NCBI RefSeq assembly: GCF_017916365.1
Contig: NZ_JAFMSU010000002.1
Coordinates: 744,001 to 808,000, forward strand
DNA length: 64,000 bases
Direction of reading: 5' to 3'
From: Rufibacter roseolus
GTDB lineage: Bacteria; Bacteroidota; Bacteroidia; Cytophagales; Hymenobacteraceae
The translations under genes were made by a program, and so were the position numbers. Position 1 is the first letter of the stretch. Each line of letters starts with the position of its first letter. The notes under the pieces were generated by a model. That model did not search any database and was not told the DNA's origin. It worked only from the letters and a program-made list of their open reading frames with translations. Positions 1-8,759 of this stretch are shown one piece after another.

Positions 1-1025
1 GGCAAGTGGTAAGTGAGGTTCGGCCGGAAATGGACGTTCTGGGTTAATTGCGCGTAGGCCTCAACTGATGAAAGGTTCAACGAAGCCCTGAGCCAGGGCC
101 GGAAGAAAAGCTGGTAACACACAAAGGTAGATACCGGGTTGCCGGGCAAACCAAACACCACCTTCTGCCCGGGCAGGGTCCCGAACAACATAGGTTTGCC
201 GGGTTTTTGGGCTATTCTATGGAAAACAGACTCAAAACTCAAAGTCGCTAATACCTGCGGCAGAAAATCGAACTTACCCTTGGAAACTGCCCCGGATAGA
301 ATCAGCACCTCATGCTCTGCGATGATCTTCTCCAGACTGGCCTCCATGACCTGAGGCACATCTGGCAGGTGGTAAAGCGAAGCCTGGATACCTTCTCCTT
401 GTAAAGCAGCCGCCAGCATATACGCGTTTGACCTCCTGATCTGGTGCGGCAGCGGCGTCTCCTTTATTTCCACCAACTCGTCGCCGGTAGAGCAGATGGC
501 TACTTTTGGAAGTTTATAGACTTTCACTTTGGCCAATCCCACTGAGGCAAGCGTGCCCACTATGGCCGGGGTGATTTGTACGCCAGCGGTAAGCAAAGTT
601 TCTCCTGCCTTTTTATCAGAACCTCGCCGGTGGATGTTCTGTCCCGCCTTTACGTGCTCGATTTGAACCTTGGCTACCTTGTCCTGCAAGAGGCAGTCTT
701 CGTAGGGGATTACCGCATCAGTATTGACTGGGAGCATGGCGCCCGTCATAATCTCGATACAAGACCCGGTTTCCTGCAAAATAGTCTGGGGCGCACCGGC
801 TGCCTGGATTTGCTCCACCAGGAAAGCCCTAGCGCCGGAGGCAAAATCATGCGAGTTGATGGCAAAGCCGTCCATGGTCGCCCGGTCAAAAGGAGGGAAG
901 TCCCGGTCTGCGGTGACCTCCTGCGCCAGCACCCGGCCCATTGATTGAAGCAAGTCTATTTCTTCCAGGGGCAAAGCGGCTTTATGCTCCAGTATCAGTT
1001 GTAAGGCTTCTTCTACAGATATCAT
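1..1025 (-). CDS. moeA: Molybdopterin molybdotransferase MoeA (3' end cut by window edge)
   Basis: Inserts molybdate into adenylylated molybdopterin, the last step of Mo-cofactor synthesis in the cytoplasm. The minus-strand reading frame is open from the ATG at 1025 to base 1, giving 341 codons without a stop; the family is about 400 residues, so only the C-terminal domain IV is missing, because of the window edge. Visible family motifs are PPFDRATMDGFA near residues 44-55 (MPT-binding region), STGDEL near 180, SGAVSKGKFDF near 245 and GLPGNPVS near 295. It is the last gene seen of the unit that starts with moaD, and starts 17 bases beyond the stop of the TSUP exporter. Function is secure from these motifs and from the surrounding moa genes. 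Confidence 0.93.
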   Translation of the reverse strand, partial: MISVEEALQLILEHKAALPLEEIDLLQSMGRVLAQEVTADRDFPPFDRATMDGFAINSHDFASGARAFLVEQIQAAGAPQTILQETGSCIEIMTGAMLPVNTDAVIPYEDCLLQDKVAKVQIEHVKAGQNIHRRGSDKKAGETLLTAGVQITPAIVGTLASVGLAKVKVYKLPKVAICSTGDELVEIKETPLPHQIRRSNAYMLAAALQGEGIQASLYHLPDVPQVMEASLEKIIAEHEVLILSGAVSKGKFDFLPQVLATLSFESVFHRIAQKPGKPMLFGTLPGQKVVFGLPGNPVSTFVCYQLFFRPWLRASLNLSSVEAYAQLTQNVHFRPNLTYHL

Positions 1026-1041
1026 AGGGGTACGTCAAGCC

Positions 1042-1809
1042 CTAAAGATAACTGAAAACCAGCTTCAACCCGATGAAAAGGACAAATGCACCCGTTAAGC
1101 CTTTCACAGCCTGGGGCTTTATCTTTTGTAAGCTAAGCCGCGTTCCCAGTTGACCGCCCAGGAAAACCGCCAGCAACAGGGGCCACAGGAAGGTACCATC
1201 CGCCATGAAATTGCCGCTGGCTACCTGGCCCAGCACCCCGGCCACCGAGTTCACCAGAATGAAAAAGGAAGCCAGAGCGGCAATCGTCCGGGCATCGGCC
1301 CACTTGAGCAGGTGCAGGACCGGCGACAGCAGAATACCGCCGCCAATACCTACCAACCCCGAGACAAAGCCCGAGCTGGCCCCCAACAGCAAATTGAAAA
1401 GCCAGGAATGCCGGGCATACTCCATGCGCTGAGCTACAGGCTGGGTGAAGAACTGTATAATCAGTAAGGCACCGGAGAACGCCAGCACGGCTCCCAGACA
1501 GATAAAGAAAACCGATTGCTTCAGGCTGAAGGTGGCGCCCAGAAAAGCGGCAGGCACGCTGCACAAGGCCAAGGGCAGAAACTTCCTGAAGTCAAAAAGC
1601 CCTTGTTTGATGAACAGGTACGTGCTTCCCGAAACCACTACCAGGTTGCACAGCAAGGCAGTTGATTTAATCTCCAGGAAATTGGGCAACAACAGCGCCA
1701 GCAGGGCCAGGTAACTGGAGCCGCCGCCAAACCCCACCGAGGAATACAGTGTGGCAATGACAAAGAAACTGAAGATCAGCAGTACCAGATTCAAGTCCAA
1801 GTCCATCAT
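1042..1809 (-). CDS. TSUP (TauE/SafE, DUF81) family membrane transporter
   Basis: A 255-residue integral membrane protein with about 7-8 hydrophobic segments and the two glycine-rich half-motifs of the TauE/SafE family: GFGGGSSYLALLALL near residue 27 and GLVGIGGGILLSP near residue 152. The family exports sulfite, sulfonates or related organosulfur anions across the inner membrane. The start ATG at 1809 overlaps the stop of moeB by 4 bases, so translation is coupled. Its place between moeB and moeA suggests a link to the sulfur side of molybdopterin synthesis or to molybdoenzyme by-products; that role is inference, the substrate cannot be read from sequence. Confidence 0.85.
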   Translation of the reverse strand: MMDLDLNLVLLIFSFFVIATLYSSVGFGGGSSYLALLALLLPNFLEIKSTALLCNLVVVSGSTYLFIKQGLFDFRKFLPLALCSVPAAFLGATFSLKQSVFFICLGAVLAFSGALLIIQFFTQPVAQRMEYARHSWLFNLLLGASSGFVSGLVGIGGGILLSPVLHLLKWADARTIAALASFFILVNSVAGVLGQVASGNFMADGTFLWPLLLAVFLGGQLGTRLSLQKIKPQAVKGLTGAFVLFIGLKLVFSYL

Positions 1810-2891
1810 TTCACCACCAGTTTGTTTCTTAACTGGGTTTGCCAGGCCTCCATGCCGCCCGCTAAACTATAGACTTCTGCTGCCGCCTCATTTTCAAGGA
1901 GCATTTCGGCGGCTTTCCGGCTGCGGCTTCCTTTCTGGCATATGGTAATGATGGGCAGGTGCTGGGGTAAATGTTCCATCTGGTTCCGGAACACCGATAA
2001 AGGCGTCAATAAGGACTTCTGCAGGTGCCCTTGTACGTATTCATCCTGCTCCCGCACGTCCAGCAACAGCATTTTCTTGCCGTTTCCTACCCATTCATAG
2101 AGTTCGGCCGCCGTGACCTCCGGAACCGTGGTGCAACTGGCCACAGCATAGGAATCCTGCAGACTGGTAATGCACTGGTTGTCCGGGTTGGCTTTCAGCT
2201 TGATCTTGTATTGGCTTTGGTTCAGGTAATCCAGCATAAGCAGGTAACCAGAAAGCGATTTCCCGATACCGGTAAGCACTTTCACTGCCTCTAAGGCTTG
2301 CTGTAGCCCAACCAATCCGGGAACCACGCCCAGGACACCTGCCGTATTGCAATCCGGTATTTCCTGCGCCGAGGGCGTTGTAGGGTAGAGGCAACGGTAG
2401 GTTGGACCACCCTCCAGATTGAACACACTTACCTGGCCTTCATACTGGTGCAGGGCGCCATACACAAATGGTTTACCCAGAAGCACACAGGCATCATTGA
2501 TGAGGTAACGGGCCTCAAAATTATCGGTGGCGTCTATAATCAGGTCATAGCCTTCCATGATTTCCAGCGCGTTCTGCGGCGTAAGATGCGTAGGGTAAGA
2601 GTTCAGCCGGATCTCAGGGTTCAATTGCGCCAGTTTTTGCGCGGCTACTTCCACTTTCAGTTGTCCCACCTCTAGGGTGCTGTACAAGACCTGCCGATGC
2701 AGATTGGTAAGGCTGATGTGGTCCCCGTCTACCATGCCCAACGTGCCTATACCCATGCCCACCAGATACTGCAGTACCGGAACCCCCAGTCCGCCGGCGC
2801 CCACCACCAGAACCCTGGCTTTGCTTAGTTTCTGCTGCGCCTCCGCTCCGAAGCCAGGGAGCTGCAATTGCCGGTTATAACGGTTGTCCAT
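1806..2891 (-). CDS. moeB: MoeB/ThiF-type adenylyltransferase with C-terminal rhodanese domain
   Basis: Adenylates the C-terminal Gly-Gly of MoaD and, through its rhodanese domain, could supply sulfur to it, as in eukaryotic MOCS3. Residues 1-250 are an E1-like domain with the nucleotide loop GAGGLG (31-36), TDNFEARYLIND, and the catalytic-Cys region IPDCNTAGVLG. The C-terminal 100 residues are a rhodanese domain with LLLDVREQDEY and an active-site loop CQKGSRS. Odd point: the usual two CxxC zinc pairs are incomplete (TYRC and QCITS keep one Cys each), so the structural zinc site looks degenerate. It lies between moaC and the TSUP gene, whose start overlaps its stop. A ThiF role in thiamine synthesis is possible but the context favours MoeB. 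Confidence 0.9.
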   Translation of the reverse strand: MDNRYNRQLQLPGFGAEAQQKLSKARVLVVGAGGLGVPVLQYLVGMGIGTLGMVDGDHISLTNLHRQVLYSTLEVGQLKVEVAAQKLAQLNPEIRLNSYPTHLTPQNALEIMEGYDLIIDATDNFEARYLINDACVLLGKPFVYGALHQYEGQVSVFNLEGGPTYRCLYPTTPSAQEIPDCNTAGVLGVVPGLVGLQQALEAVKVLTGIGKSLSGYLLMLDYLNQSQYKIKLKANPDNQCITSLQDSYAVASCTTVPEVTAAELYEWVGNGKKMLLLDVREQDEYVQGHLQKSLLTPLSVFRNQMEHLPQHLPIITICQKGSRSRKAAEMLLENEAAAEVYSLAGGMEAWQTQLRNKLVVK

Positions 2892-2916
2892 GGGTTAGTT
2901 TAAGGTTGCTGTTAAA

Positions 2917-2950
2917 GAGTAGTGATAGATTTGGAGTAGTGATAGATTTG
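2917..2950. repeat. Tandem 17-base direct repeat between moaC and moeB
   Basis: Two perfect adjacent copies of a 17-base unit (2917-2933 and 2934-2950), followed by a partial third copy ending near 2963. It lies in the 156-base gap upstream of moeB. No function is evident; it could be a binding-site duplication or simple slippage. Confidence 0.8.
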
Positions 2951-3047
2951 GCATGATAGATTTCATCTGCCAAGAGCAATTTTGAGGTTGATATCAGCTT
3001 GAGCAGAAAACTTGATTAGTAACTCAAATAGGAGCACTGACGTCCCC

Positions 3048-3527
3048 TCAGCGGGCTGCATGGATATCAGACTTACCCCCGGTTTTTTCTACCAGTCGGA
3101 TTTCTGAAATAACCATATCATGGGTGAGCGCCTTGCACATGTCATACACGGTGAGGGCTGCCGCCGAGACGCCCGTCAAGGCCTCCATCTCTACGCCGGT
3201 TTTTCCTTCGCACCGTACCAGGCAAGTAACCTTAAGGGAGAAGTTGTCAGTGGGTTCAATGTTCACTTTACAGGTAGACAGGGCCAAGGGGTGGCAAAGC
3301 GGAATAAGGTCTGATGTTTTCTTTGCGGCCATGACCCCAGCGATAATCGCTGTCTGGAAAACCGCGCCCTTTTTGGTGAGAAAGTCCAGCTCTGCCAACT
3401 GCCTGAAAACGGCCTCAGGAAAACGCACTATGCCCTCGGCAATGGCCGTTCTGGTAGTCACCGCCTTAAGCGACACATCTACCATGCTGGGCTGGCCCTG
3501 TTCGTCTATATGTGAAAGTGAACTCAT
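3048..3527 (-). CDS. moaC: Cyclic pyranopterin monophosphate synthase MoaC
   Basis: Converts the product of MoaA (3',8-cyclo-7,8-dihydro-GTP) to cyclic pyranopterin monophosphate. The 159-residue length is normal. Conserved blocks are all present: DVSLKAVTTRTAIAEG near 18, AAKKTSDLIPLCHPL near 68-82, GVEMEALTGVSAAALTVYDM near 112, and the C-terminal KTGGKS. It follows moaA on the same strand after a 200-base gap in which nothing else is recognisable, so it may have its own promoter. Confidence 0.96.
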   Translation of the reverse strand: MSSLSHIDEQGQPSMVDVSLKAVTTRTAIAEGIVRFPEAVFRQLAELDFLTKKGAVFQTAIIAGVMAAKKTSDLIPLCHPLALSTCKVNIEPTDNFSLKVTCLVRCEGKTGVEMEALTGVSAAALTVYDMCKALTHDMVISEIRLVEKTGGKSDIHAAR

Positions 3528-3727
3528 TTAAATGATTAGTCTAAAGCTATTTATAGGCTGTTTTTAAGAAATTGGCTTAATAACAGTAATCCAATTCTGG
3601 CCGGTAAAGTAAATGTCTTACTTCAATAATTCACCTGAATCTGGAGGGAAGTTTTTGTTGGCCAAAGCTAGTCCGCCTGCTCAAAAGAACTCGTAGCGTC
3701 CGAAGGACTTGCGAGCGCCTGGGGCCA

Positions 3728-4720
3728 TTACCCGCCCAGCACCGACATGGATTCATGCCTTTTTTGGGAGACACTTGCCTCGGCGGCAAAGCCGTCCTTT
3801 TCGCGGTTGCTTATGGCCACCCTTATTTCCCTTTCCAGTTCTTCGGGAGAAGCCCCTTGTCTTACCAGATCGCGCAGGTTCAGGGCAGGAGGACCGTAAA
3901 GGCAGGTGCGGAATTCTCCGGTAGCGCCCAGCCTGATGCGGTTACAGGTGCCACAGAAGGTCCGGCTGAAGGACGGAATAATCCCGAAGGTGCCTTTATA
4001 GCCTGGTACCCGATAGTTGACCGAGGTAGAGGTAGGTTCGCTCTGCAGTTTCTCCAACCCCGGGTAATGATCCTGGATGTGCTGGTAAATCTCGCGGTGG
4101 CTCCATTGCGGCAGGAGAAAGGTATCGCTGCCGTTGAAGGGCATCTCCTCCAGGAACCGGACAGCTAGCGGATAGTCTTTCGTCAGTTCCACAAAAGGGA
4201 GAATGTCCTGGATGTTCTTGTCCTCGGCTACCACGCAGTTGAGCTTTACCCCGAAACCTGATTCCAGCAGTTGAAAGATACTGGCGTACACAGATTCAAA
4301 ACGATCGCGGCGGGTAATGCGGAAAAAGCGCTCCCGGTCTAGGGAATCAAGGCTGATATTGATTTTCCGGATCCCGATTTCCTGCAGGGCTTTAATCTGG
4401 CCGCTGGTGAGCGAGCCGTTGCTGGTCACGGTGATTTCCTCCAGGCCGGGTATTTTACTCAACCGGCGCAAGAACGGAATGATGCCTGCACGTACAAAAG
4501 GCTCGCCTCCGGTGATCCTTATTTTTTTCACGCCCAGGCTGCAGAAAAGCGAAGCGAGGTTGTGCATTTCGTCAAAGGACAGCAGTTCCTGGCGAGCGGC
4601 AAAATCCATTCCTTCCTCTGGCATGCAGTAATAACACCTGAAGTTGCAGCGGTCAGTAACCGAGAGCCGCAGGTACGTCAATTGCCGGCCGTATTTATCT
4701 ATCAATGGGGACTTGCTCAT
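3728..4720 (-). CDS. moaA: GTP 3',8-cyclase MoaA (radical SAM)
   Basis: Catalyses the radical rearrangement of GTP that begins Mo-cofactor synthesis. The protein has 330 residues. The radical-SAM cluster motif CxxxCxxC is at Cys25, Cys29 and Cys32 (CNFRCYYC); GGEPFVRAG follows near 71. The second, GTP-binding 4Fe-4S cluster is carried by CGTCNR and a third Cys 14 residues later (RTC) near residues 260-280. The protein ends in the required Gly-Gly tail (SVLGG). It starts 3 bases after the moaE stop, so the two are co-transcribed. Confidence 0.97.
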   Translation of the reverse strand: MSKSPLIDKYGRQLTYLRLSVTDRCNFRCYYCMPEEGMDFAARQELLSFDEMHNLASLFCSLGVKKIRITGGEPFVRAGIIPFLRRLSKIPGLEEITVTSNGSLTSGQIKALQEIGIRKINISLDSLDRERFFRITRRDRFESVYASIFQLLESGFGVKLNCVVAEDKNIQDILPFVELTKDYPLAVRFLEEMPFNGSDTFLLPQWSHREIYQHIQDHYPGLEKLQSEPTSTSVNYRVPGYKGTFGIIPSFSRTFCGTCNRIRLGATGEFRTCLYGPPALNLRDLVRQGASPEELEREIRVAISNREKDGFAAEASVSQKRHESMSVLGG

Positions 4721-4723
4721 GGC

Positions 4724-5134
4724 TTAAGGGTGGGCGTTAACCCACACACTGTTGTCTTGGTAATATTCTTTCTTCCAGATAGGCACGGTCTTCTTCAGTT
4801 CGTCAATTAAAAACCTGCAGGCGGTGAAGGCCACATCGCGGTGCGCCGAAGCCACCCCGATGATGACCACCGGCTCACCCACCAGTTTCTCGCCTACGGC
4901 ATGCAGCATGACCAGTTTTTCAATAGGCCATTGCTGTTGGGCTGCCTGGGCCAGCTTCTGCATCTCCTTCAAGGCCATGGGCGCATATGCCTCAAACACC
5001 AGCTTCACTACCTCTTTGCCTTGGGCGTGATTCCGCACGGTACCCACAAACAGGTCAATCCCGCCCGCCCCCGGGTGCTGTAAGTAGCTGTAGGCTTCGT
5101 TCAGGTCAACGTCTGTAACTAGTTTAACTAACAT
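4724..5134 (-). CDS. moaE: Molybdopterin synthase catalytic subunit MoaE
   Basis: Large subunit of MPT synthase, which transfers two sulfurs from MoaD thiocarboxylate to cPMP. 136 residues, close to the family norm. Visible residues include the Arg of FVGTVRNHAQGK near 34, the HRDVAFTACRFLIDELK block, and the catalytic lysines in VPIWKKEYY near 120. It lies 10 bases after moaD and 3 bases before moaA. Confidence 0.95.
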   Translation of the reverse strand: MLVKLVTDVDLNEAYSYLQHPGAGGIDLFVGTVRNHAQGKEVVKLVFEAYAPMALKEMQKLAQAAQQQWPIEKLVMLHAVGEKLVGEPVVIIGVASAHRDVAFTACRFLIDELKKTVPIWKKEYYQDNSVWVNAHP

Positions 5135-5144
5135 GCTTTATCGT

Positions 5145-5384
5145 TTACCCGCCGCTCACCGGTGGAATAAGCGCCACTTCCTGCCCGGACCTTAGAGGCT
5201 GATCGTCATCGGCGTATTCACTGTCAACGGCCACAGCCAGGGAACTCAGTTTTTGCATGGCTGGGTACTTTTGGGCCAGCCATGCCTTCAATTGGCCCAC
5301 GGTCTGCAGCGGTTCCTCAGGCGCTACCGTTAAGGTAGATCCTCCCACAATTTCCCTGGTTATACCAAACAGGAGTAATTCCAT
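5145..5384 (-). CDS. moaD: Molybdopterin synthase sulfur-carrier subunit MoaD
   Basis: Small ubiquitin-like protein of 79 residues that carries thiocarboxylate sulfur to MoaE. The sequence ends in PPVSGG; the terminal Gly-Gly is the site of adenylation by MoeB and sulfuration. First gene of the moaD-E-A-C-moeB-TSUP-moeA unit. Upstream, on the minus strand, a TTTG (5478-5475) and TAAATTTA (5454-5447) pair 20 bases apart resembles a Bacteroidota promoter. Confidence 0.93.
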   Translation of the reverse strand: MELLLFGITREIVGGSTLTVAPEEPLQTVGQLKAWLAQKYPAMQKLSSLAVAVDSEYADDDQPLRSGQEVALIPPVSGG

Positions 5385-5446
5385 TCTTCTCTTCTTAATT
5401 CAGATTTGTTGTTTTCCGGCTTTTACTTCCGTTCTACAACAATTAA

Positions 5447-5478
5447 TAAATTTACCGCTCTTTTACAGGAAGGCCAAA
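5447..5478 (-). promoter_or_regulatory. Candidate promoter of the moaD operon
   Basis: On the minus strand, TTTG (5478-5475) is followed after 20 bases by TAAATTTA (5454-5447), one mismatch from the Bacteroidota -7 box TAnnTTTG. It lies about 63 bases upstream of the moaD start. Sequence resemblance only. Confidence 0.35.
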
Positions 5479-5502
5479 AAAGTAACCCCTTCTGTAAATC
5501 TA

Positions 5503-5547
5503 TTTAGCGCCTGTTTTTAGATCTTTTAGGTAAAAACAGGCGCTAAA
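5503..5547. terminator. Perfect 17-bp hairpin after paoC-like gene
   Basis: Arms 5503-5519 and 5531-5547 are perfect reverse complements around an 11-base loop, just beyond the stop of the molybdenum hydroxylase large subunit. It belongs to a recurrent palindrome family of this window (core TTTAGCGCCTGTTTTT). Transcription stop is the likely role, though no long U-tract follows. Confidence 0.65.
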
Positions 5548-5550
5548 CGG

Positions 5551-7770
5551 TTAGAGTAATTTATCTAAGGTAATAGGTAATTCCCGGATTCTCTTGCCCG
5601 TGGCATGGAAAACCGCATTACAGATAGCCGGGGCCACACTCACAATACCAATCTCGCCTAGTCCCTTTGCGCCCAACGGGTTCACTATTTCGTCCTTCTC
5701 CTCCACAAAAATCACGTCTGTTTCATGCACATCGGCAGAGACCGGCAAATGGTATTTGTCCAGGTCATGGGTCATAAAACGCCCGAGGTTATGATCCAGC
5801 ACCGTGTGCTCCTCCAATGCTACCCCAATGCCCCAAACAGACCCGCCCAGAATCTGACTCCTGCCGGTTTTAGGGTTGATGATGCGGCCGGCCGCCACCG
5901 CGGTGACTATGCGGGTTACCTTCACGGTACCTAGCTCCTCATCCACTTGCACCTCCACAAACGTGGCCGAGTGGGAATAGCTGGAGTATTTTTTCTGTTT
6001 ACTGTCTGGTTTCTGAGAAGCCTCGGCTTCCAGCGGCTTGCCTTCATTTTGGTCCAGAATGGCCTGGAGGCTAATGGAAGTGGCTGGTGCATGGGTCAGG
6101 AACATTTGTTTGTTGGCAAAAGACACATCGGCTAGTTTAGCTTCTGAAAATGGAGAGTTTTTCATTTTTTGGGCCATTTTTAGCAACTGCTCTTGTAATT
6201 TCTCGCACACCAGTTTCACCGCCGAGCCTACCGAAGATACGGTCCAGGAACCGCCTTCCAGGGGAGATTTGGGCATGGTAGAGTCACCCAGTTCAAACGT
6301 CACGTCCTCCAGCGGAAGGCCCATGACCTCGGCGGCGATCTGGGTCATGACGGTGTAAGTGCCGGTACCTATATCAGCGGTGGCGCTGGAGACCGTCAGT
6401 TTGCCGTTTGGGCTTAACACCGCTTTGGCCGAGGCTTCCTGCTGTTGGGCTTCCCAAGCTCCGTGGGCCACTCCCCAGCCAATGAGCTGATGCCCTTCTT
6501 TCATGGAGCGGGGTTCCATTTTGCGGTTGGCCCAGCCAAATTTCTCGGCACCCTGCCGGTAGCATTCTTTTAGTTCCTTGCTGGAGTGTGGCTTGTCTTC
6601 GTTCAGGTCTTTTTCGGTGTAGTTTTTCAGGCGGAATTCCAAAGGGTCCATTCCTATTTGAAAGGCCATCTCATCAATGGCGCATTCCAGGGCAAACGTG
6701 CCGGTGGTGCCTCCCGGGGCCCGCATGTCCAGGGGCGTGTACACGTCCAGGTCTACCAGTTGGTGGCTAACCTCCACGTTGTCGCAGTCATAAAGCACAC
6801 CGGGCCAGATTACCACATCCTCATTGTAGTCCTCAAAACGGGAGGTTTCAGCAATGGCATTATGCGTGATGGATTGCAGTTTGCCATCTGGGGAGGCCCC
6901 GATGGCTAACCGTTGAACGGTATGAGGCCGGTGCCCGAAGGAGAACATCTGCTGGCGCGTGAGAACCACTTTCACTGCTCTTTTCAGTTCCAGGGCCGCC
7001 AATACGGCCAAAAACAGCTGGTACTGCGGCCGAAGCCCAGAACCGAAGGCGCCGCCCACAAACGGGGAAATCACCTGCACATTTTCTTTGGGTATCCCGA
7101 AGGCGTTGGAGATATATTGCTGGCTGTTCTGCACCCCCTGGATTTTATCATAGACGGTCAGCTTGCCGCCTTCCTTCCAAATGGCAATAGAGGCGTGCAT
7201 CTCCATGGGGTTATGGTGGTGGGCCGGATGGGCGTACGCTTGCTCCAGTTTCACTTCTGCTTTATCAAAGGCCCCCGCGGCATCTCCGCGCGGATCAGAA
7301 GGAGGAGGGGATTTATATTTCTTGGGTTTGTAGGCTCTGGGCAGATTCGCTTCCAGGTCTGTCTCGTGCGGCTGCGCCTCATATTCTACGTGCACCAGAA
7401 GGGCTGCATACCGCGCCAGTTCATAGGTGTCTGCCACCACCAAAGCTATAGGCTGCATGCTGAATTTAATCTCATTGCTGCCCAAGGGGCGGAAAGGGGA
7501 GCCGGGTGGGGCATCCTCATCCTGGTGGTGCTTGTCAAACCAGGAGTAGCCGGGTCGGTTTTCATGGGTGAACACCTGATGCACCCCGGGCAACTGGAGG
7601 GCGGCGGAGGTATCCATATGTTTGATCTTTCCCTTGGCTATGGCGCTGTTGACTACTACGCCATACAGCAGACCAGGAACCTCAAATTCAGCGGCGTATT
7701 TGGCTTCTCCGGTAACCTTGGCCCGGCCGTCTACGCGGTTAGCGGGAGTACCTGTATAGTTCTCTTTCAT
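5551..7770 (-). CDS. Aldehyde/xanthine oxidoreductase molybdopterin-binding subunit (PaoC/YagR-like)
   Basis: Large catalytic subunit of a xanthine-oxidase-family molybdenum hydroxylase; 739 residues, like E. coli PaoC (732). Seen: TGEAKYAAEF near 21 (domain start), the Moco-contact glycine motif VGGAFGSGLRPQ near 238, MRAPGGTTGTF near 350 and the C-terminal KGLGEIGI near 700, which supplies the catalytic Glu. It is the third gene of a small-FAD-large subunit operon (8 bases after the FAD subunit). Substrates in this family are aldehydes or purines; similarity of the trio to PaoABC favours aldehyde oxidation, but the true substrate is unknown. Confidence 0.92.
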   Translation of the reverse strand: MKENYTGTPANRVDGRAKVTGEAKYAAEFEVPGLLYGVVVNSAIAKGKIKHMDTSAALQLPGVHQVFTHENRPGYSWFDKHHQDEDAPPGSPFRPLGSNEIKFSMQPIALVVADTYELARYAALLVHVEYEAQPHETDLEANLPRAYKPKKYKSPPPSDPRGDAAGAFDKAEVKLEQAYAHPAHHHNPMEMHASIAIWKEGGKLTVYDKIQGVQNSQQYISNAFGIPKENVQVISPFVGGAFGSGLRPQYQLFLAVLAALELKRAVKVVLTRQQMFSFGHRPHTVQRLAIGASPDGKLQSITHNAIAETSRFEDYNEDVVIWPGVLYDCDNVEVSHQLVDLDVYTPLDMRAPGGTTGTFALECAIDEMAFQIGMDPLEFRLKNYTEKDLNEDKPHSSKELKECYRQGAEKFGWANRKMEPRSMKEGHQLIGWGVAHGAWEAQQQEASAKAVLSPNGKLTVSSATADIGTGTYTVMTQIAAEVMGLPLEDVTFELGDSTMPKSPLEGGSWTVSSVGSAVKLVCEKLQEQLLKMAQKMKNSPFSEAKLADVSFANKQMFLTHAPATSISLQAILDQNEGKPLEAEASQKPDSKQKKYSSYSHSATFVEVQVDEELGTVKVTRIVTAVAAGRIINPKTGRSQILGGSVWGIGVALEEHTVLDHNLGRFMTHDLDKYHLPVSADVHETDVIFVEEKDEIVNPLGAKGLGEIGIVSVAPAICNAVFHATGKRIRELPITLDKLL

Positions 7771-7778
7771 GGTATCGC

Positions 7779-8759
7779 TTATCTGTTGGTGGCCTGTTCC
7801 AATGCCCGTACTATGGCTCGCTTGGCCAATTCAATTTTGAAATCATTATGGCCAAACCCCTGCGCTCCCTGCAGGTATGCTTCTGCCACTTTTCTGAAGT
7901 TATCCCTCGTGGCTTTTTGCCCTTGCAGCAATGCCTCTGCCTCTGGTACCCGCCATGGTTTATGGGCTACCCCGCCTAACACAATGCGCGCTTCTTTGAT
8001 TGTGTCTCCTTCCAACTCCAGCGCGGCTGCTACAGACACCAAGGCAAACGCATAGGAGGCCCGGTCTCTGAGTTTGAGATATGTATAGTGTTTGGCAAAT
8101 CCTTTGGCGGGCAGCTCAATAGAAGTGATGATTTCATCTGGTTGGAGGTTGGAGTCCAGGTGCGGGGTGTCACCCGGAAGGCGGTGGAAGTCAGCAAAAG
8201 GAATAGCTCTTTCCCCGTTTTTCCCGGTAACGTGCACGGTTGCTTCCAAAGCTGCCAGAGCCACACACATGTCCGAAGGGTGGGTGGCAATGCAATGCTC
8301 GCTGGTGCCCAGAATAGCCAGGTCTCGGTTATAGCCCTGGATGGCCGAACAACCGGAGCCCGGCTCCCGCTTGTTACAGGGCGTTTGGGTATCATAGAAA
8401 TAGTAGCAGCGGGTGCGCTGCAGCAGGTTGCCGCCGTCAGTGGCCATGTTGCGCAGTTGCGCGGTGGCCCCGGCCAGAATGGCATGGGAGAGAAGCGGGT
8501 AACGGGTTTCCACCAGTTCATGGTAGGCGGTATCGGCGTTTTTAGCCAAGGCTCCTAACCTGATTCCTCCGGCCTCTGTTTCCTCAATGGTTTCCAGGGC
8601 TATCTGGGTGATGTCCACCAAGTGACTGGGGCTCATGACATCTATTTTCATTAAATCCAGCAGATTGGTTCCGCCGGCAACGAATTTGGCACCCTCCAAT
8701 GAGACTTCCTGCACGGCGGTGTCTACATCCTGGGCTTGGGTAAACGTAAATGGTCTCAT
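7779..8759 (-). CDS. Molybdenum hydroxylase FAD-binding subunit (PaoB/YagS-like)
   Basis: Medium subunit that relays electrons from the iron-sulfur clusters to FAD. 326 residues (E. coli PaoB is 318). The FAD-binding loop VAGGTNLLDLMK is at 28-39. A cysteine-rich insert, RCYYFYDTQTPCNKR followed by GSGC and SEHC (about 118-160), matches the additional 4Fe-4S cluster site known in PaoB, which ordinary xanthine dehydrogenase FAD subunits lack. Its start overlaps the end of the 2Fe-2S subunit gene by 4 bases. Confidence 0.92.
   Translation of the reverse strand: MRPFTFTQAQDVDTAVQEVSLEGAKFVAGGTNLLDLMKIDVMSPSHLVDITQIALETIEETEAGGIRLGALAKNADTAYHELVETRYPLLSHAILAGATAQLRNMATDGGNLLQRTRCYYFYDTQTPCNKREPGSGCSAIQGYNRDLAILGTSEHCIATHPSDMCVALAALEATVHVTGKNGERAIPFADFHRLPGDTPHLDSNLQPDEIITSIELPAKGFAKHYTYLKLRDRASYAFALVSVAAALELEGDTIKEARIVLGGVAHKPWRVPEAEALLQGQKATRDNFRKVAEAYLQGAQGFGHNDFKIELAKRAIVRALEQATNR

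Noticed and set aside
2892-3727. Molybdenum-cofactor riboswitch in the moaC or moaA leaders
   Set aside because: No recognisable conserved motif of the Moco RNA family was seen in these short gaps.
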